Assembly: GCA_938743325.2 (NCBI GenBank)
Contig: OW568872.1
Span: 1 to 64,000, forward strand
Length of the DNA stretch: 64,000 nucleotides
Source of the DNA: Pycnococcus provasolii
Lineage: Eukaryota; Chlorophyta; Pseudoscourfieldiophyceae; Pseudoscourfieldiales; Pycnococcaceae
Direction of reading: 5' to 3'
Shown here one piece after another: positions 9,672 through 19,997 of the stretch. Below the pieces are notes generated by a model. That model had not been told where the DNA came from and did no database searches. It saw only the letters and a list, made by a program, of their open reading frames with translations. The translations under genes were made by a program, and so were the position numbers. Position 1 is the first letter of the stretch. Each line of letters begins with the position of its first letter.

Positions 9672-11102
9672 CTGCTCAGTACATGTATCAGTATGTGTGT
9701 GTGTGCAAAGGTTGCAAACTTGTGAGTCAAACAAGCTCCAGCAAACGCGTTTTGTAGGCACCTTTTCGCCCAACCGCACCACCAAACACCCCTTCCCGCC
9801 GTAGCCTCCTCCTGAACTTGATCCGTGCCAAAGAGTTCCCACGTCGTCACAAAAGCGAAAGCGCGTTCTTGCAAGGGACTTCTGCGCGTGTCAGCCGACT
9901 CCAGGCACACTTATTCGACGACGATGAACGGCGCAGGTGTTCCATTTTTATGTGGATGACGTTTAAAAAAGGGTTTAAGACGTCTCAGCGTTTCTGGCAA
10001 TACGCAGTCTCGCTTCGTGTGCCTTGCAAGGTGCGTTTTTCGCCATCGTGCACACAGGAAAGTTGTGCGCACCCTTCACCAGCACGCCAGCCGTGGCCAT
10101 CCCCCCCACTCCCCCCCACTTTGTCGTTACCTTACAGTTATGATCTCGATGAAGCTTGCGTTTTCAGAGAGCGCGTGCGCGTGCAAGGAATGGAGGGGAG
10201 GGAGGGGGAGGGGCGGGAAGGGGAGGGCAGGGGCTGGAAGGAGGGAGGGGAGGAGGTTTTTGCCCTGCGGTCGGTTCAAAGGAGGAGGAAGGAGGGAGGG
10301 CCTTTCCTTCCCTGAAGTTCCCTCTCCCTTCCCCTTTCCCTTTCATATCGGCACTTTTGAACACGCACACGCTTTTAGATGCCTCAACGTCTCTTTCGCC
10401 TGGGAAGCATTTGAATGGCTTGTGAAGAACCTGCTCATGCCGGGGACCCTCTCGTGGTCGAAAGGACTGCATCCCCGGAGGCTCGTCGACGGGGATTCTT
10501 TCGAGCGGAACGTTAAACTGCGCGAGGCATGAAACTGAATCCACGAGCCTTGCAGCCTTGCGCCCAGTCTGCCAGTGGAAGACTGGAAGGGATGCATGAT
10601 TATACTGGGGAGGGCCCTTCCTTCTTCTGGGACTCCGAGTTGACTAGGATCTGGCCTCCGTCCCTCCGCCGTGGAGACCACCTCCCGGCTCCCTTCCCTT
10701 GCGGCCTTGCCCGTCCCTCTGCAGGGTCTGATGGGTCTGGCGTGATGCCAAGGACCGAGGCGACCGAATGATCTCGCGTGCTTGTTGGGCCGTGCTTGGG
10801 TGATGGCTCAACCGGCAACGTGATGCACGGGAACGGCAACAGAGGTGCATCTAACCTTAGTCGCAATCCTCCCCGCCTTCAGCCAAGGCGAGGTGATGCC
10901 TTCCCTCCTCCTCCCCTCCGCCCAGACTCGAAGACGAAACCTTACCACGACTACGACTAGGATTCCAGGTTAACCGGCCACATTGCACGCACGACCGCCA
11001 CATCGCGCAGCGCCGCCTAGGATACTGACGCCATAGAAGAATAGACACAGAGGCGACAAGGTTTCGTCGCCACGCGTTTCGCTAAAGATTGCCCACTAGC
11101 GT
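9672..11102. other. 1.4-kb spacer without a recognised gene
   Basis: This spacer separates the divergent actin and K+ channel genes and must hold both promoters. It contains a strongly purine-skewed GGAGG/GGGAAGG tract at about 10180-10310. Several frames stay open for 60-170 codons, but they are low-complexity, overlap one another and resemble no protein. No RNA gene was recognised. Confidence 0.5.
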
Positions 11103-12694
11103 ATGTCAATGTACGGTGGTGGTGCAGCAGCCTTCCAGCAACGACAAATGGCCGCTGAAAAGGAAGCTGAAATGGACGGGAAGGAAGATAGCCCGCCGAA
11201 ACGGAACTCGCAGCTCAATCACAACCGTATTATGCCGGCGGACAAAGTGGAAAAAGATGAAGCCTTGCATCGTATGAGCACGTTGGACTCGTTCTATCAC
11301 GACGTGAATGCCCACGGTATGCTTAGAAAGGCGGCACGGCGGCGCAGCTCCATGGCGCAGAAATTCGCTACGGACGAGGCCTTTCACAAGACTAATTCAT
11401 ACGGCTTTGGCCGGCCACCACCCACGACTCGGTGGGCCAAATTTCGACGCGACACGTGTGCTCTACTCAACGACCCGACGTCCAGCCTGGCTGCACAGAT
11501 GGTCTCGTTGCTTATGACGCTTCTCATCTTTGGCTCCGTGACTATCCTCGTGCTGAGCACAGTCAAGGGTTACTCGAAGGACGACATCGACTGGGGACCG
11601 CCTGAGGCAGCTTTCACCTTACTTTTTACACTCGAGCTTATACTGCGCGTCTTGTGCCAGTATGATAAAGCCGCGGATATTCTCGTCGACGGGTACTTCT
11701 ATATTGATCTGCTCGCCGTTTTGCCGTGGTACGTCGAAGCACTCTCTCTGGGTACGGTGAAGCTGCCAGACATTCTTTCTGCAATACGTATTGTGCGCCT
11801 ATTCAAGCTCTTCCGCCAGTTCCAGGGTGCCATCACGCTAGCCGCTGCGCTGGAGCAGAGTATTGCGGCGCTCACGGTGCCACTGTTCTTCCTCGCGATT
11901 TCTGCGACGACGTTTGGCGTCTTTATTTACTATATCGAGGAGCTAGCAGCAAAGTGGGAGTTGGAGTACGACGATAACGGCGTGAAGGTGACCAAAGCTG
12001 GCGCGTTTCAGTCCATCCCGCACGCAATCTGGTTCGTCTTCGTGACCATGACAACGGTGGGATACGGCGACGTGTCCCCCGCCAGCTCGCTGGCAAAGTT
12101 TATCGACATCTTTGCGATGATTTTTGGCGTTCTCTTCCTCTCCATGCCTCTTGCTATTCTTGGCAAAACAATTTCTGCAGCGTGTGGGACGATAGAGATC
12201 GCGTGACGCTGATTAGCCGCATGCGTGATGCGATCAGTCAAACCGGCGTCAACAGGACGAAGGTCGCGGAAGCGTTCGATCAGATTGACCTTGACGGCAG
12301 CGGCACGGTGAACTTTAGAGAGTTCTGCTTCGCTGTTCAGTACTTGAACCTGAGCTTGCCGAAGAAGAATTTGCAAAAGCTTTGGAAGTCAATCGACAGA
12401 GATGGTAGCGGCGAAATTCAAATCCAAGAGTTCACCGACATGCTCTTCCCGGAGCTTGAAGTGGACTCAGATGACGCGAATGAGGGAAAAGACGCTGGCG
12501 ACGACGCCTCGGAAGTGGGGAAGACGATTTACTCGATCGAGGACTTGTACAGTCGAATGACAGAACAGGAGGCGCGCATGGAGGAGATGGCAAAGACTCT
12601 CAACGATATGATGACGCTGTTGCGCGAGCAGCAGCTACGCTCTTCGCCTGCGTTGACACCGCTTCCGAATATGGCGGATGCGGCCTCCACTTAG
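11103..12694 (+). CDS. Voltage-gated K+ channel with C-terminal EF hands (apparent frameshift)
   Basis: A six-helix Kv-type channel. S1-S6 span about residues 130-365. S4 at 229-240 (IRIVRLFKLFR) carries four spaced positive charges, and the pore filter TTVGYGD is at 317-323. After S6 the first frame ends at 12206, but the frame beginning near 12170 continues with FCSVWDDRDRVTLISR, the expected post-S6 sequence, then two EF hands (DLDGSGTVNFRE near 395, DRDGSGEIQIQE near 431) and a coiled coil. The break maps to the run AAAA at 12165-12168, where one more A would give the usual GKNNFC. This is either an assembly indel or a real shift. Ca2+ binding presumably tunes gating, as in algal and ciliate channels of this layout. 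The span includes both frames. Confidence 0.88.
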
Positions 12695-12721
12695 CTAAGA
12701 CATAAGATACCAACACTATTA

Positions 12722-12781
12722 CCTAAGATTGCTCATTCAGTAATGGAGCGTACTTTACTTTTTCTAACGGCCGACCACTCA
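12722..12781 (+). repeat. Dispersed 60-bp 3'-flanking element, copy 2
   Basis: Second copy of the element found at 7851-7910, here 28 bases after the K+ channel stop. Shared core: GCTCATTCAGTAAT and CGTACTTTACTTT. Same orientation relative to the upstream gene. Confidence 0.7.
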
Positions 12782-12927
12782 CACCACTCACGTTCACCGT
12801 GAAGTCCCTCCGTTCCGTTTGAGCACCCACGCGAAGGGCCACCCCAGCACGGGCCCTACGAAGGGGGAGGAAGAACCCCTAACTCCCCTCTCTCTCGGGG
12901 TTGGCTTCGTTTCTCCCCCTCCGCATA

Positions 12928-14631
12928 ATGCGGGGATTGCGGGCCATGGACGTCGCCCTGCTGTGCGGCGCATCGCCCGACGCACCGAAGAGCTTCGGCC
13001 ACGCGTCCGTGTTTGTCTCCGAGGAACGAGAGCTCTGGGTATTCGGCGGGTGCACCGGTGCAGACCTCCGTTCGAACGACTGGCACGTCTTGCACGTGGA
13101 TAAGCGCGTCTGGAGCAAGCCAGCTGTAAACGGCCCGAAGCCTTCACCTCGTGACGCCTGCACCGCAACACGGGTCGGTGACACCATCTTCGTGTACGGC
13201 GGCAACGATGGAGCGCGCAGTCTTGGCGATGTACACGCGTTTGACCTGGCCACGAAGTGCTGGCGAGCCGTCGAGCCGGCCTGCGCGATCGCGAACGTGC
13301 CGCGGGCACGTGAGGCGCATACCGCCGCCGCGGTGGGAAGTTCCATCTACATCTACGGTGGAGCGTGCCGGGATGGTGTCAGCGACCGTGAGAAGAGAAG
13401 CTGCCTCGACGACCTCATCGTGCTTGAGTGCGCCGATGCTCACGCACCCGTTTGGCGTCGGCCAGCGACAAAAGGTAAGGCACCTTGTGCGCGCGAGGGG
13501 CACTGCTGCGTTCTCGTGCCTGGGGACCCTTCGGCTTACCTCATATTTCACGCGGGCGAGGATTCTCGTGGCAACTTCCTGAACGACATGCATCTCTTTG
13601 ACACTACCACGGGAACTTGGGAACACGTGCCGTTCGCGTTCGATGCCGCAGCATGTGCGGGTGCGGGCAGCTTTGCGCCGACGGTCCCAGCCGGACGTGC
13701 GGGGCACGCGGCGGCCATTCTTAAGCACGTTCCGAGCGCCACAGGCAATGTGGCTTCCTCCTCGGAGCAACGCCAGCATCGGCGCAGCTCAGGGCATCCT
13801 GCACTCGCCAATCTTCACCTTGTTGTGTGCGGCGGATACACGAATGGCATTGGCGTGCTTGCGGACATTCTCATCGCAGACCTTGCCTGCGGCAGGTGGA
13901 CGTCAGTTGCCTCGTCCAAGAACGCAACGTGCCGCCTCCCGGATGCGCGCTTTGGATTCACGGGGACCCACGTTGGCAATGCGCCCTCGAGCAGCGAGTG
14001 TGGCGATGATTATGGCGAAGGAGAAAGCATATTTCTCTTCGGTGGTTGCACGGACATGTGCAAGCCATGCGGCGATGTTTGGCGCTTGCGCATACACGAC
14101 GGTCGGATGTATCATGTGCGAGGAAAGCGGAAGCGTTCAAGCGGTGGTGGATGCGCGGAGAGGGCGCCAGCCTCAGCCACCGGCGTCGTCGTGAATGAGC
14201 CGTCATCACCCGTACAGGCTGTTCAAGTCGAGGATGGTGGAGGCGCGGAGAGGGAGCCAGCCTCAGCCACCGTCGTCGTCGTGAATGGGCCGGCATTACC
14301 CGTACAGGCGGTTGAAGTCGAGGAAGGCGCTGAGTTTGAGGTACGAGTGGACGGCGTGTTTCACTTCGGGTCCACGGTTAACGCGACCATCGGTGGAAAT
14401 GCTATGCGTGGATTTCTCTTCACCGGCTGCCCGGATGTCGAGGACGTGCTCTTTGCTCGCCCGCCACCAGCTCAAATCGGTGTACCCAACGAGAGCGTAG
14501 CACCGCAGACGTATACGCACCGCCTTGCCATGCTCATGGACGCCGATCGGTTGCGATTCAGTGACTCCGATGGGAATAGTGCCCTTCGCAAAGCTTCGCA
14601 GTACATTCGCGAGCGCCTGCTCAAATCGTAA
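12928..14631 (+). CDS. Kelch-repeat beta-propeller protein
   Basis: A 567-residue protein. At least five Kelch blades can be read in the first 400 residues, with the typical pattern of hydrophobics plus GG and a spaced Y/W (LWVFGGCTG, IFVYGGNDG, IYIYGGACRDG, LVVCGGYTNG, IFLFGGCTD). Such propellers bind other proteins; the partner is unknown. A direct 90-base duplication at 14154-14333 encodes two similar 30-residue units with VVVNEP/VVVNGP. The last 120 residues form a separate domain with DGVFHFGSTVNATIGG, which I do not recognise. There is no BTB, F-box or membrane segment. I chose the ATG at 12928; another at 12946 is also possible. Confidence 0.85.
   Translation: MRGLRAMDVALLCGASPDAPKSFGHASVFVSEERELWVFGGCTGADLRSNDWHVLHVDKRVWSKPAVNGPKPSPRDACTATRVGDTIFVYGGNDGARSLGDVHAFDLATKCWRAVEPACAIANVPRAREAHTAAAVGSSIYIYGGACRDGVSDREKRSCLDDLIVLECADAHAPVWRRPATKGKAPCAREGHCCVLVPGDPSAYLIFHAGEDSRGNFLNDMHLFDTTTGTWEHVPFAFDAAACAGAGSFAPTVPAGRAGHAAAILKHVPSATGNVASSSEQRQHRRSSGHPALANLHLVVCGGYTNGIGVLADILIADLACGRWTSVASSKNATCRLPDARFGFTGTHVGNAPSSSECGDDYGEGESIFLFGGCTDMCKPCGDVWRLRIHDGRMYHVRGKRKRSSGGGCAERAPASATGVVVNEPSSPVQAVQVEDGGGAEREPASATVVVVNGPALPVQAVEVEEGAEFEVRVDGVFHFGSTVNATIGGNAMRGFLFTGCPDVEDVLFARPPPAQIGVPNESVAPQTYTHRLAMLMDADRLRFSDSDGNSALRKASQYIRERLLKS
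14154..14333 (+). repeat. 90-bp tandem duplication inside the Kelch gene
   Basis: Two adjacent copies of a 90-base in-frame unit, each beginning near GCGGAGAGGG and differing at a modest number of positions. Each encodes a 30-residue Ala/Val/Pro-rich segment linking the propeller to the C-terminal domain. Confidence 0.8.
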
Positions 14632-14709
14632 TTTGTTGTATCATAACTGTTGTAAACTGTCATAACTGTTGTAACTAAAGAGTCATCGAACGATAATTTG
14701 AAAAATCAA

Positions 14710-16626
14710 TTACGCCATCTTCTGGGTTACTGTTGATTCAATTGACCCGATCGCCTCGTCGCGTAGCGCAACAAGGTTCTCGTTGTGCTCGGCGAGCACA
14801 ACCGCAAGTCGCTGTTCTCGCCGCGCCGCTCCCGCAAGTCCCGCTGACGCCTGCGCCACTTCCTCGTTCGCTTTTGACTTCGCTGCCATGAGTTCCTGCT
14901 CTGCAGCAACTCGCCTTCGTTCACTCGTTCGTAGATTTTCAAAGATGTGCTCCATCTCCTTTCGACGGCCGGCACCCTCGCCGCGCAGTTGCTCGACGAG
15001 CTTCTCACTCGCGCTCGTCTGGTCGACAAGCCTCCTTTGCCAGAGGTCCGCCTCTTCGCGTGCCACTTTCAGCTGTGCCGAACTCGTTGCAGCCTCCGAG
15101 CGCGCGTCAGCGAGCTGCTCATTTAGCTGCACTCGTACAGCCTCCGCAGCCGCGACGCATAGGCGAGGAAGTCCGTCGCGCAGAGCACCGTGGCAGAACT
15201 CAGACCACAGCTTGTACTTTGTCGGCCCCGCGCACGCACCATCGTACTCCGCGTGCATTTTATCAATCGCGGCAAGAATCGTGTCTGCGCTCGCATCCAC
15301 CGCGTCAAGTGCCGAGCGTAGTCTCGCTTCCATGCCGCGAATCGTTTCCAAGCAGCGCATCTCGCATGCGGCATTGACTCGCGACTTCAAATCCGTGCAG
15401 CGTTCTTTGACGCCCTGCATTAGCTGAGCCTCGAATGATGCACGCACCTCAGGCCCACCCATCGCACACCTGCTGAAGGCTTCGCGCGCGGTCGCCTCAA
15501 CGTGAGAGACGACGGCGTCCATCGCCTCATCGGGGGCTCCAACGAGGCTTTCTGGCGTCAACGTGGCGATGTACCCGGCGATCGCCGCGAGGCCGGCGTC
15601 GAGAGCGCGTCTGCACTCCGCCTCTGCCACGCTCTGCCACGCATTTGCAATAGTGGGCACCGCGCCGTCATTCAGTGCGTCGGCGTACGTTCTCGCGAGA
15701 AGTGCGAGGCCCATGCCCGTAAGCGTTCCTGCCGTGTCGAGGCGCAGAGGAGACACCAACCTGTAGATGCGGTCGGTAAGGGACTCGAGGCCGTCACGGA
15801 ATTCTGGGCGCAGGTCCTCGCGTGGCAGGCTCTCAAGGCTCCTGAGCTTCGATTCGTCTCCAACAGGCCGGACGAGCGTCATGCACTCTCGCCTCGGAAA
15901 GAGGCCCTTGATGGATGAGCGGATGCGGTTTTTTGCCGCCACGCTTTCACCCCCTCCTGGCATGGGTGCGAGTGCATCCTCGAGGTACTCCTTTGCACTG
16001 ATGCTGCGGCCGTTGTCATCCTCGAGCTCGAAGTAGAAGTCGCGGAGCAGCCACAGAAAGTGCGGCGTGAACGACGCCAGTGCTCCGTTGTTGTCCGACT
16101 CATCCCCTCCAGCACCACCCCCGGCGCCGCTCCCAGCACGAACTCGTATGTGCTTGGACATTTCCGTGACGAGCGAGAGGCGGTCGAGCGACGCCTCGTC
16201 GATACCTCCCATCTGGTTGTACACAAAAACGGAGCTGAGCAACATGGCGAGGCTGAAAATTTGCGTCGAGTACTGTCCCGTCTGGTCGTACGCGTCGATC
16301 CCCTCCGTGTCAAGCAAAACCACGTGGAACGGCCGCCCTTGCGCATCCTTACACGGCACGGGGTGGCTCCACATCCATATTCCCTTTGTGCACGGCTTTT
16401 GCCTCGGCGAGACGGTGAACCCCGCGCTTCGTCCGAGCAGCGCGTTCAGCAGGTACGACTTGCCCTGCCTCGCTCGTCCGCACACCGCGACGACGCCGAC
16501 AGGAGTGTCAATGCGTCTGAGCGCGTCGCATGCGTCTTCGTTGACGTTGAAGGTTCCGTCGTCGTCAACGGATAGGAGCTGGAGCGGCTTGGCGTCGTCG
16601 TTGTCGTGCGCGTGTTCGTTGTCCAT
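14710..16626 (-). CDS. Guanylate-binding protein (GBP/atlastin-like) large GTPase
   Basis: A 638-residue dynamin-superfamily GTPase. The P-loop GRARQGKS is at 50-57, the G3 motif DTEG near 110, and the GBP-type G4 motif RD in LWLLRDFYFE near 205. The C-terminal half is a long helical domain with a coiled coil (about 480-620), typical of the GBP helical stalk. There is no C-terminal CaaX box or transmembrane pair, so it looks soluble and unlike atlastin or RHD3. GBPs hydrolyse GTP on dimerisation and act on membranes; the role in algae is unknown. The start is the ATG at 16626; the frame is open upstream but only with low-complexity Pro/Leu sequence. Confidence 0.93.
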   Translation of the reverse strand: MDNEHAHDNDDAKPLQLLSVDDDGTFNVNEDACDALRRIDTPVGVVAVCGRARQGKSYLLNALLGRSAGFTVSPRQKPCTKGIWMWSHPVPCKDAQGRPFHVVLLDTEGIDAYDQTGQYSTQIFSLAMLLSSVFVYNQMGGIDEASLDRLSLVTEMSKHIRVRAGSGAGGGAGGDESDNNGALASFTPHFLWLLRDFYFELEDDNGRSISAKEYLEDALAPMPGGGESVAAKNRIRSSIKGLFPRRECMTLVRPVGDESKLRSLESLPREDLRPEFRDGLESLTDRIYRLVSPLRLDTAGTLTGMGLALLARTYADALNDGAVPTIANAWQSVAEAECRRALDAGLAAIAGYIATLTPESLVGAPDEAMDAVVSHVEATAREAFSRCAMGGPEVRASFEAQLMQGVKERCTDLKSRVNAACEMRCLETIRGMEARLRSALDAVDASADTILAAIDKMHAEYDGACAGPTKYKLWSEFCHGALRDGLPRLCVAAAEAVRVQLNEQLADARSEAATSSAQLKVAREEADLWQRRLVDQTSASEKLVEQLRGEGAGRRKEMEHIFENLRTSERRRVAAEQELMAAKSKANEEVAQASAGLAGAARREQRLAVVLAEHNENLVALRDEAIGSIESTVTQKMA

Positions 16627-16991
16627 GGCCGTGGAAAAGGTGTGCAAGGGGAGGGGGAGGGGGGAGGGGAAAGGAAGGGGGAAGGGGGAGGGCAGGGGCA
16701 CCTTTGACCGAACTAACTAAGGCTACGCGACGAACAGAAGGCTTCATCTGTCGCCCACCACCTTCAAACTACCACAATCAGATGTCAGAGGGGCCATTCC
16801 ACGGCAGATCCCCGGAAGGGGGTGACCAGACCACGACGGTTAGGGTTAGGGTTAGGGCCAGTGAGGTTGTGCAATTCCCCGCTTTTTCCGGTGTTTGTTA
16901 CCAAATACAACGCTTGTGACGGTACTCATAGTCAACTTCTTCTCTTCTCCTTCGCCGAAGAGAGCAGACGCACGCGTGTGAACCGTGCAAC
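16627..16991. promoter_or_regulatory. Spacer with three TTAGGG units upstream of GBP
   Basis: This 365-base spacer holds the GBP promoter (minus strand) and the 3' flank of the ubiquitin-like gene. A G-rich GGGGAGGG tract lies at 16649-16697. At 16840-16857 there are three perfect TTAGGG units, which on the GBP strand read CCCTAACCCTAACCCTAA, about 215 bases before its ATG. Confidence 0.5.
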
Positions 16992-17600
16992 TCACGGCGT
17001 CGGCGGCGCAGGCTTGCTCTCCACCACGGCGCGCCAGTCCGTCGTCTCCTTATCCACGGGAATGATGTCGTCGTTGTACCCGGGGTAGTACCCATTCTCG
17101 TGCGCATCCGCGTTATCGCCACGCTTGGGCTGGTCCTTCACCACGATGCGCAAGCCAGTCACTTCCGGGAGCACCATGTTGTCAAAAGACTCCTCCTTCC
17201 CGTCGAAGTGGCGTATTTTGTGGTCCTTCCACGTGTCGAGCTTCACGGGAGGGACGTAGTGCGGTGGCGCGGTCAAGTCGTAGCCGTTGAGTGCAAAACC
17301 GGTGTGCATGTCGAGCCGGTCCATTGTGCAATCGTTATATGGTCCCACGAGCTCCTTGTCTCCCCAGAAGAGCTGCAGACGCTCCGACGGAACGCCCGTC
17401 TTCGACTCGACGCGCTTCTTCAGCGTCTTGACATCCTCCTCGTACTTCACTCTGTTCCATCGCATAAGCAGTGACGTTTTGGTTTGTTTGGGTGGGGTGT
17501 TTTGCAAATGTCAGTCACCACGTTTCTCGCTTCCTATCGGTCCTCCAGCCCGACATATCCGCCCACGACATCCTCCCCACAGACAGACAGACACACACAC

Positions 17601-17659
<59 letters not shown>

Positions 17660-17812
17660 CCCCCTATTCCCTTTTGTCCAAAGCATTTTCGTCTCAGCGA
17701 CGAGCTCGCGTTTGACTTACCGCACGTCCACCGTCTTGGGCGGGTACTCCCTGCCCCTTCGCAGCGTGACGAAGATCTGCAGCCCGCCCATGTCCTGTCC
17801 ATATGCCGCCAT
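16992..17812 (-). CDS. Ubiquitin-like-domain protein (two exons)
   Basis: A 183-residue protein of unknown role. Exon 1 is 17721-17812 and exon 2 is 16992-17451. The intron 17452-17720 (269 nt) has donor GTAAGT and acceptor CAG and contains a long CA dinucleotide tract. Spliced, residues about 10-85 form a ubiquitin-like fold: LQIFVTLRRGREYPP, then the helix VKTLKKRVESKTGVP, then LQLFWGDKEL. There is no C-terminal GG, so it is not a modifier. The rest is rich in Pro, Asp and Tyr with no recognised domain. It lies divergent to MPP10, 227 bases apart. Confidence 0.8.
17588..17656. repeat. CA dinucleotide microsatellite in an intron
   Basis: About 34 CA units, interrupted once by a G, lie inside the intron of the ubiquitin-like gene. 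On the gene's strand it is a GT tract. It is a likely length-polymorphic site. Confidence 0.95.
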
Positions 17813-18039
17813 GGTGCTCGACTGCTCGTGAAGTTGGTGTGGTGTGCGTTATTGGGGGGATGGGCGTTTCGAGTCACGTTTCGAGCAGTGGACGGGCCGG
17901 GGCGAGAAATCAGAATAAGGTCCAAGGAGGGATCCCCGAAATCAGGCGAGAACACTCCGGTTCGTCCTGCCCTGCGCCCCGCCGCCGCCGTCACCCTCAA
18001 ATACACCACCCACCATTTTCCCACACGCACATACGCAAC

Positions 18040-18634
18040 ATGGACGCCTTACCGCCCGCATACGAGGCGGCGCTCCTCTCAGCCGCAGACGCAGCCGCAG
18101 CGGACGATGGCGCACACGCGGACTCCTCGCTCGCAGAGGCGGCGCGGGAGGCGGCTGCGGGATTCTACGGCGCCATCGCAACAGCCGCGCCAGCCATTAC
18201 GCAGGGAAAGGCCGACGTCTTGCCCGAGCTGCACACGAACGGATTCGAGGCGGAGCAGGTGTGGAGCCAGCTCGACGCGCTCACGGTGCCGCTCATGCGC
18301 CGTATCAGACGTCTCATCGTGAAAACGAGGCGGCGGGGTGCGACGCAGGGCGACGAGCGTGGCAACGACGAGGGTGACGAAGCAGACGCAGGAGACGAAG
18401 ATGGTGACGGAGACGACGTGGAAAACGATGACGAAGAGGATGATGACGAAGGCAGCGACGACGAAGATGAGGATGAGGACGAGGACGAGGACGGTGATGG
18501 ACTGAGTGCCCGTCAGCTTGAGAAGCGACGACTGAAGATGCCGTTTGAAGATGCTTTCTTGAACATGGACATGGTTGAGGCCTTTCTTGACGATGCGGAG
18601 GAGAAGGATGCCAGAAAATACGAGGATGGTCCCA

Positions 18635-18675
<41 letters not shown>

Positions 18676-19926
18676 TTTGATGACGACCGAGACGACTTTG
18701 ATGATGGCGAAGACAATGTGAACGGCAATGACCTCGAAAACGGTTTGGACCCGCTTGCTCGCGCCATGTACAGCGACTTTTTCGACGCACCTGCAAAGGC
18801 GTCCCGAAAGGGGTCAGCACACGAGAAGAGGCAAGACGACGACGACGACGACGATAGCCCACGACAAGAAGAGGAGGACGAAGAGGAGGACGAAGAGGAG
18901 GATGAGGATGAGGACAAAGAGGAGGAGGAAGAGGACGAAGAGGACGAGGAGGACGAGGACGAGGAGCCTGCCGAGCGCTTGTTGACGAGATACGAACGTC
19001 GCAAACTTCGCATGCAGGAAAAGGCGCGCAAGCTTGAGCAAGCAAATATGGGGGAGAAGCACTGGTCGCTTGTTGGAGAGGTGGGTGCTGGCCAGCGTCC
19101 AATGAACAGTGCTCTAGAGGTGGACATGGATTTCGAAAGGTCTGTGCCAGCCCCTCAGGAAGTGACCGAGGAGGCGACAAACAATCTCGAGGAGATGATT
19201 AAGAATCGGATTGCGGAGGAACGATACGACGATCCTGTCGTAGTGCCACGCACTTCGCTGGCAGAGTCGAGCAAGAAAAGGTCGCGCGCGCAAGTTCTGC
19301 TGGATGGCAAGAAATCTGATAAGGGGCTTGCGGAACTGTACGCGGAAGACTTCCTTCGTCAGCGTGAGGAGGAGGAGCAGGTGGCAATGCGCGAGCAGCG
19401 TGATGGACTCGTCGCAGGCGTGAGTGCTGGTGTTGGCGCATCGCAGCCTGAGGAAGAGGAGAGCAAGGAGGTCAAGGCGTGCCGCAGTCTGCTGGCGGTG
19501 CTGATGCGTAAGCTTGATGCACTCGCGCACTTCCAGTTTGCACCGCCGCCGATGGATGATATGCAGGTGCAGGCACCCCCGGGCGTTTCGGCAATGGCGC
19601 TCGAGGAAATGAACCTGGACGTTGGGGCTGTCAGGCATGCCGCGGCGCCGAAGGATGTGTACAAGAACACTTTACACGGCGCGCCACTTCGTGATCGTGC
19701 GGAAATGACCCATGACGAGCGTCGCACGGAGCGACGTAAGAAAAAGCGACAGCGACGAGGCTCGGAGGTGGCGCAGAACGACCTCAAGCGCAAGCTTGAG
19801 GAGAAGGCGCGTGCCGAAGCATCGGCGAAGAAGGCTGAAGAGCGTTCAGGCAAAACGATTTCATCGTTTGGTAAGAGTCGCCAGGTGTTCCAGATGCTCG
19901 AGGATGCAAGACAAAAGACAACATAA
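18040..19926 (+). CDS. MPHOSPH10: U3 snoRNP protein MPP10
   Basis: A 628-residue homologue of MPP10, part of the Mpp10-Imp3-Imp4 complex of the small-subunit processome that drives 18S rRNA maturation in the nucleolus. Diagnostic segments are the helix KMPFEDAFLNMDMVEAFLDD, the block HWSLVGEVGAGQRPMNS followed by LEVDMDFE, and the C-terminal region LYAEDFLRQ ... HGAPLRDRAEMT. Long Asp/Glu tracts occur at about 120-155, 200-225 and 270-310, as in other MPP10s. The tail is basic, with FGKSRQVFQMLED at the end. The ATG at 18040 is chosen because frames upstream are not conserved in type. Confidence 0.95.
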
Positions 19927-19997
19927 GATGTGTGTAACATAAGAGACGATTTTATCCTTTGCAAACAAAAGCAAAATTTCCAAGCCGGGGTCAATCT

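Noticed and set aside
10017-10681. Overlapping open frames in the spacer upstream of the K+ channel
   Set aside because: Low-complexity sequence from a purine-skewed tract, no conserved features, several start without ATG.
18314-19180. Minus-strand frames across MPP10
   Set aside because: Poly-Ser/Arg/His sequences that arise from reading the Asp/Glu codon tracts backwards.
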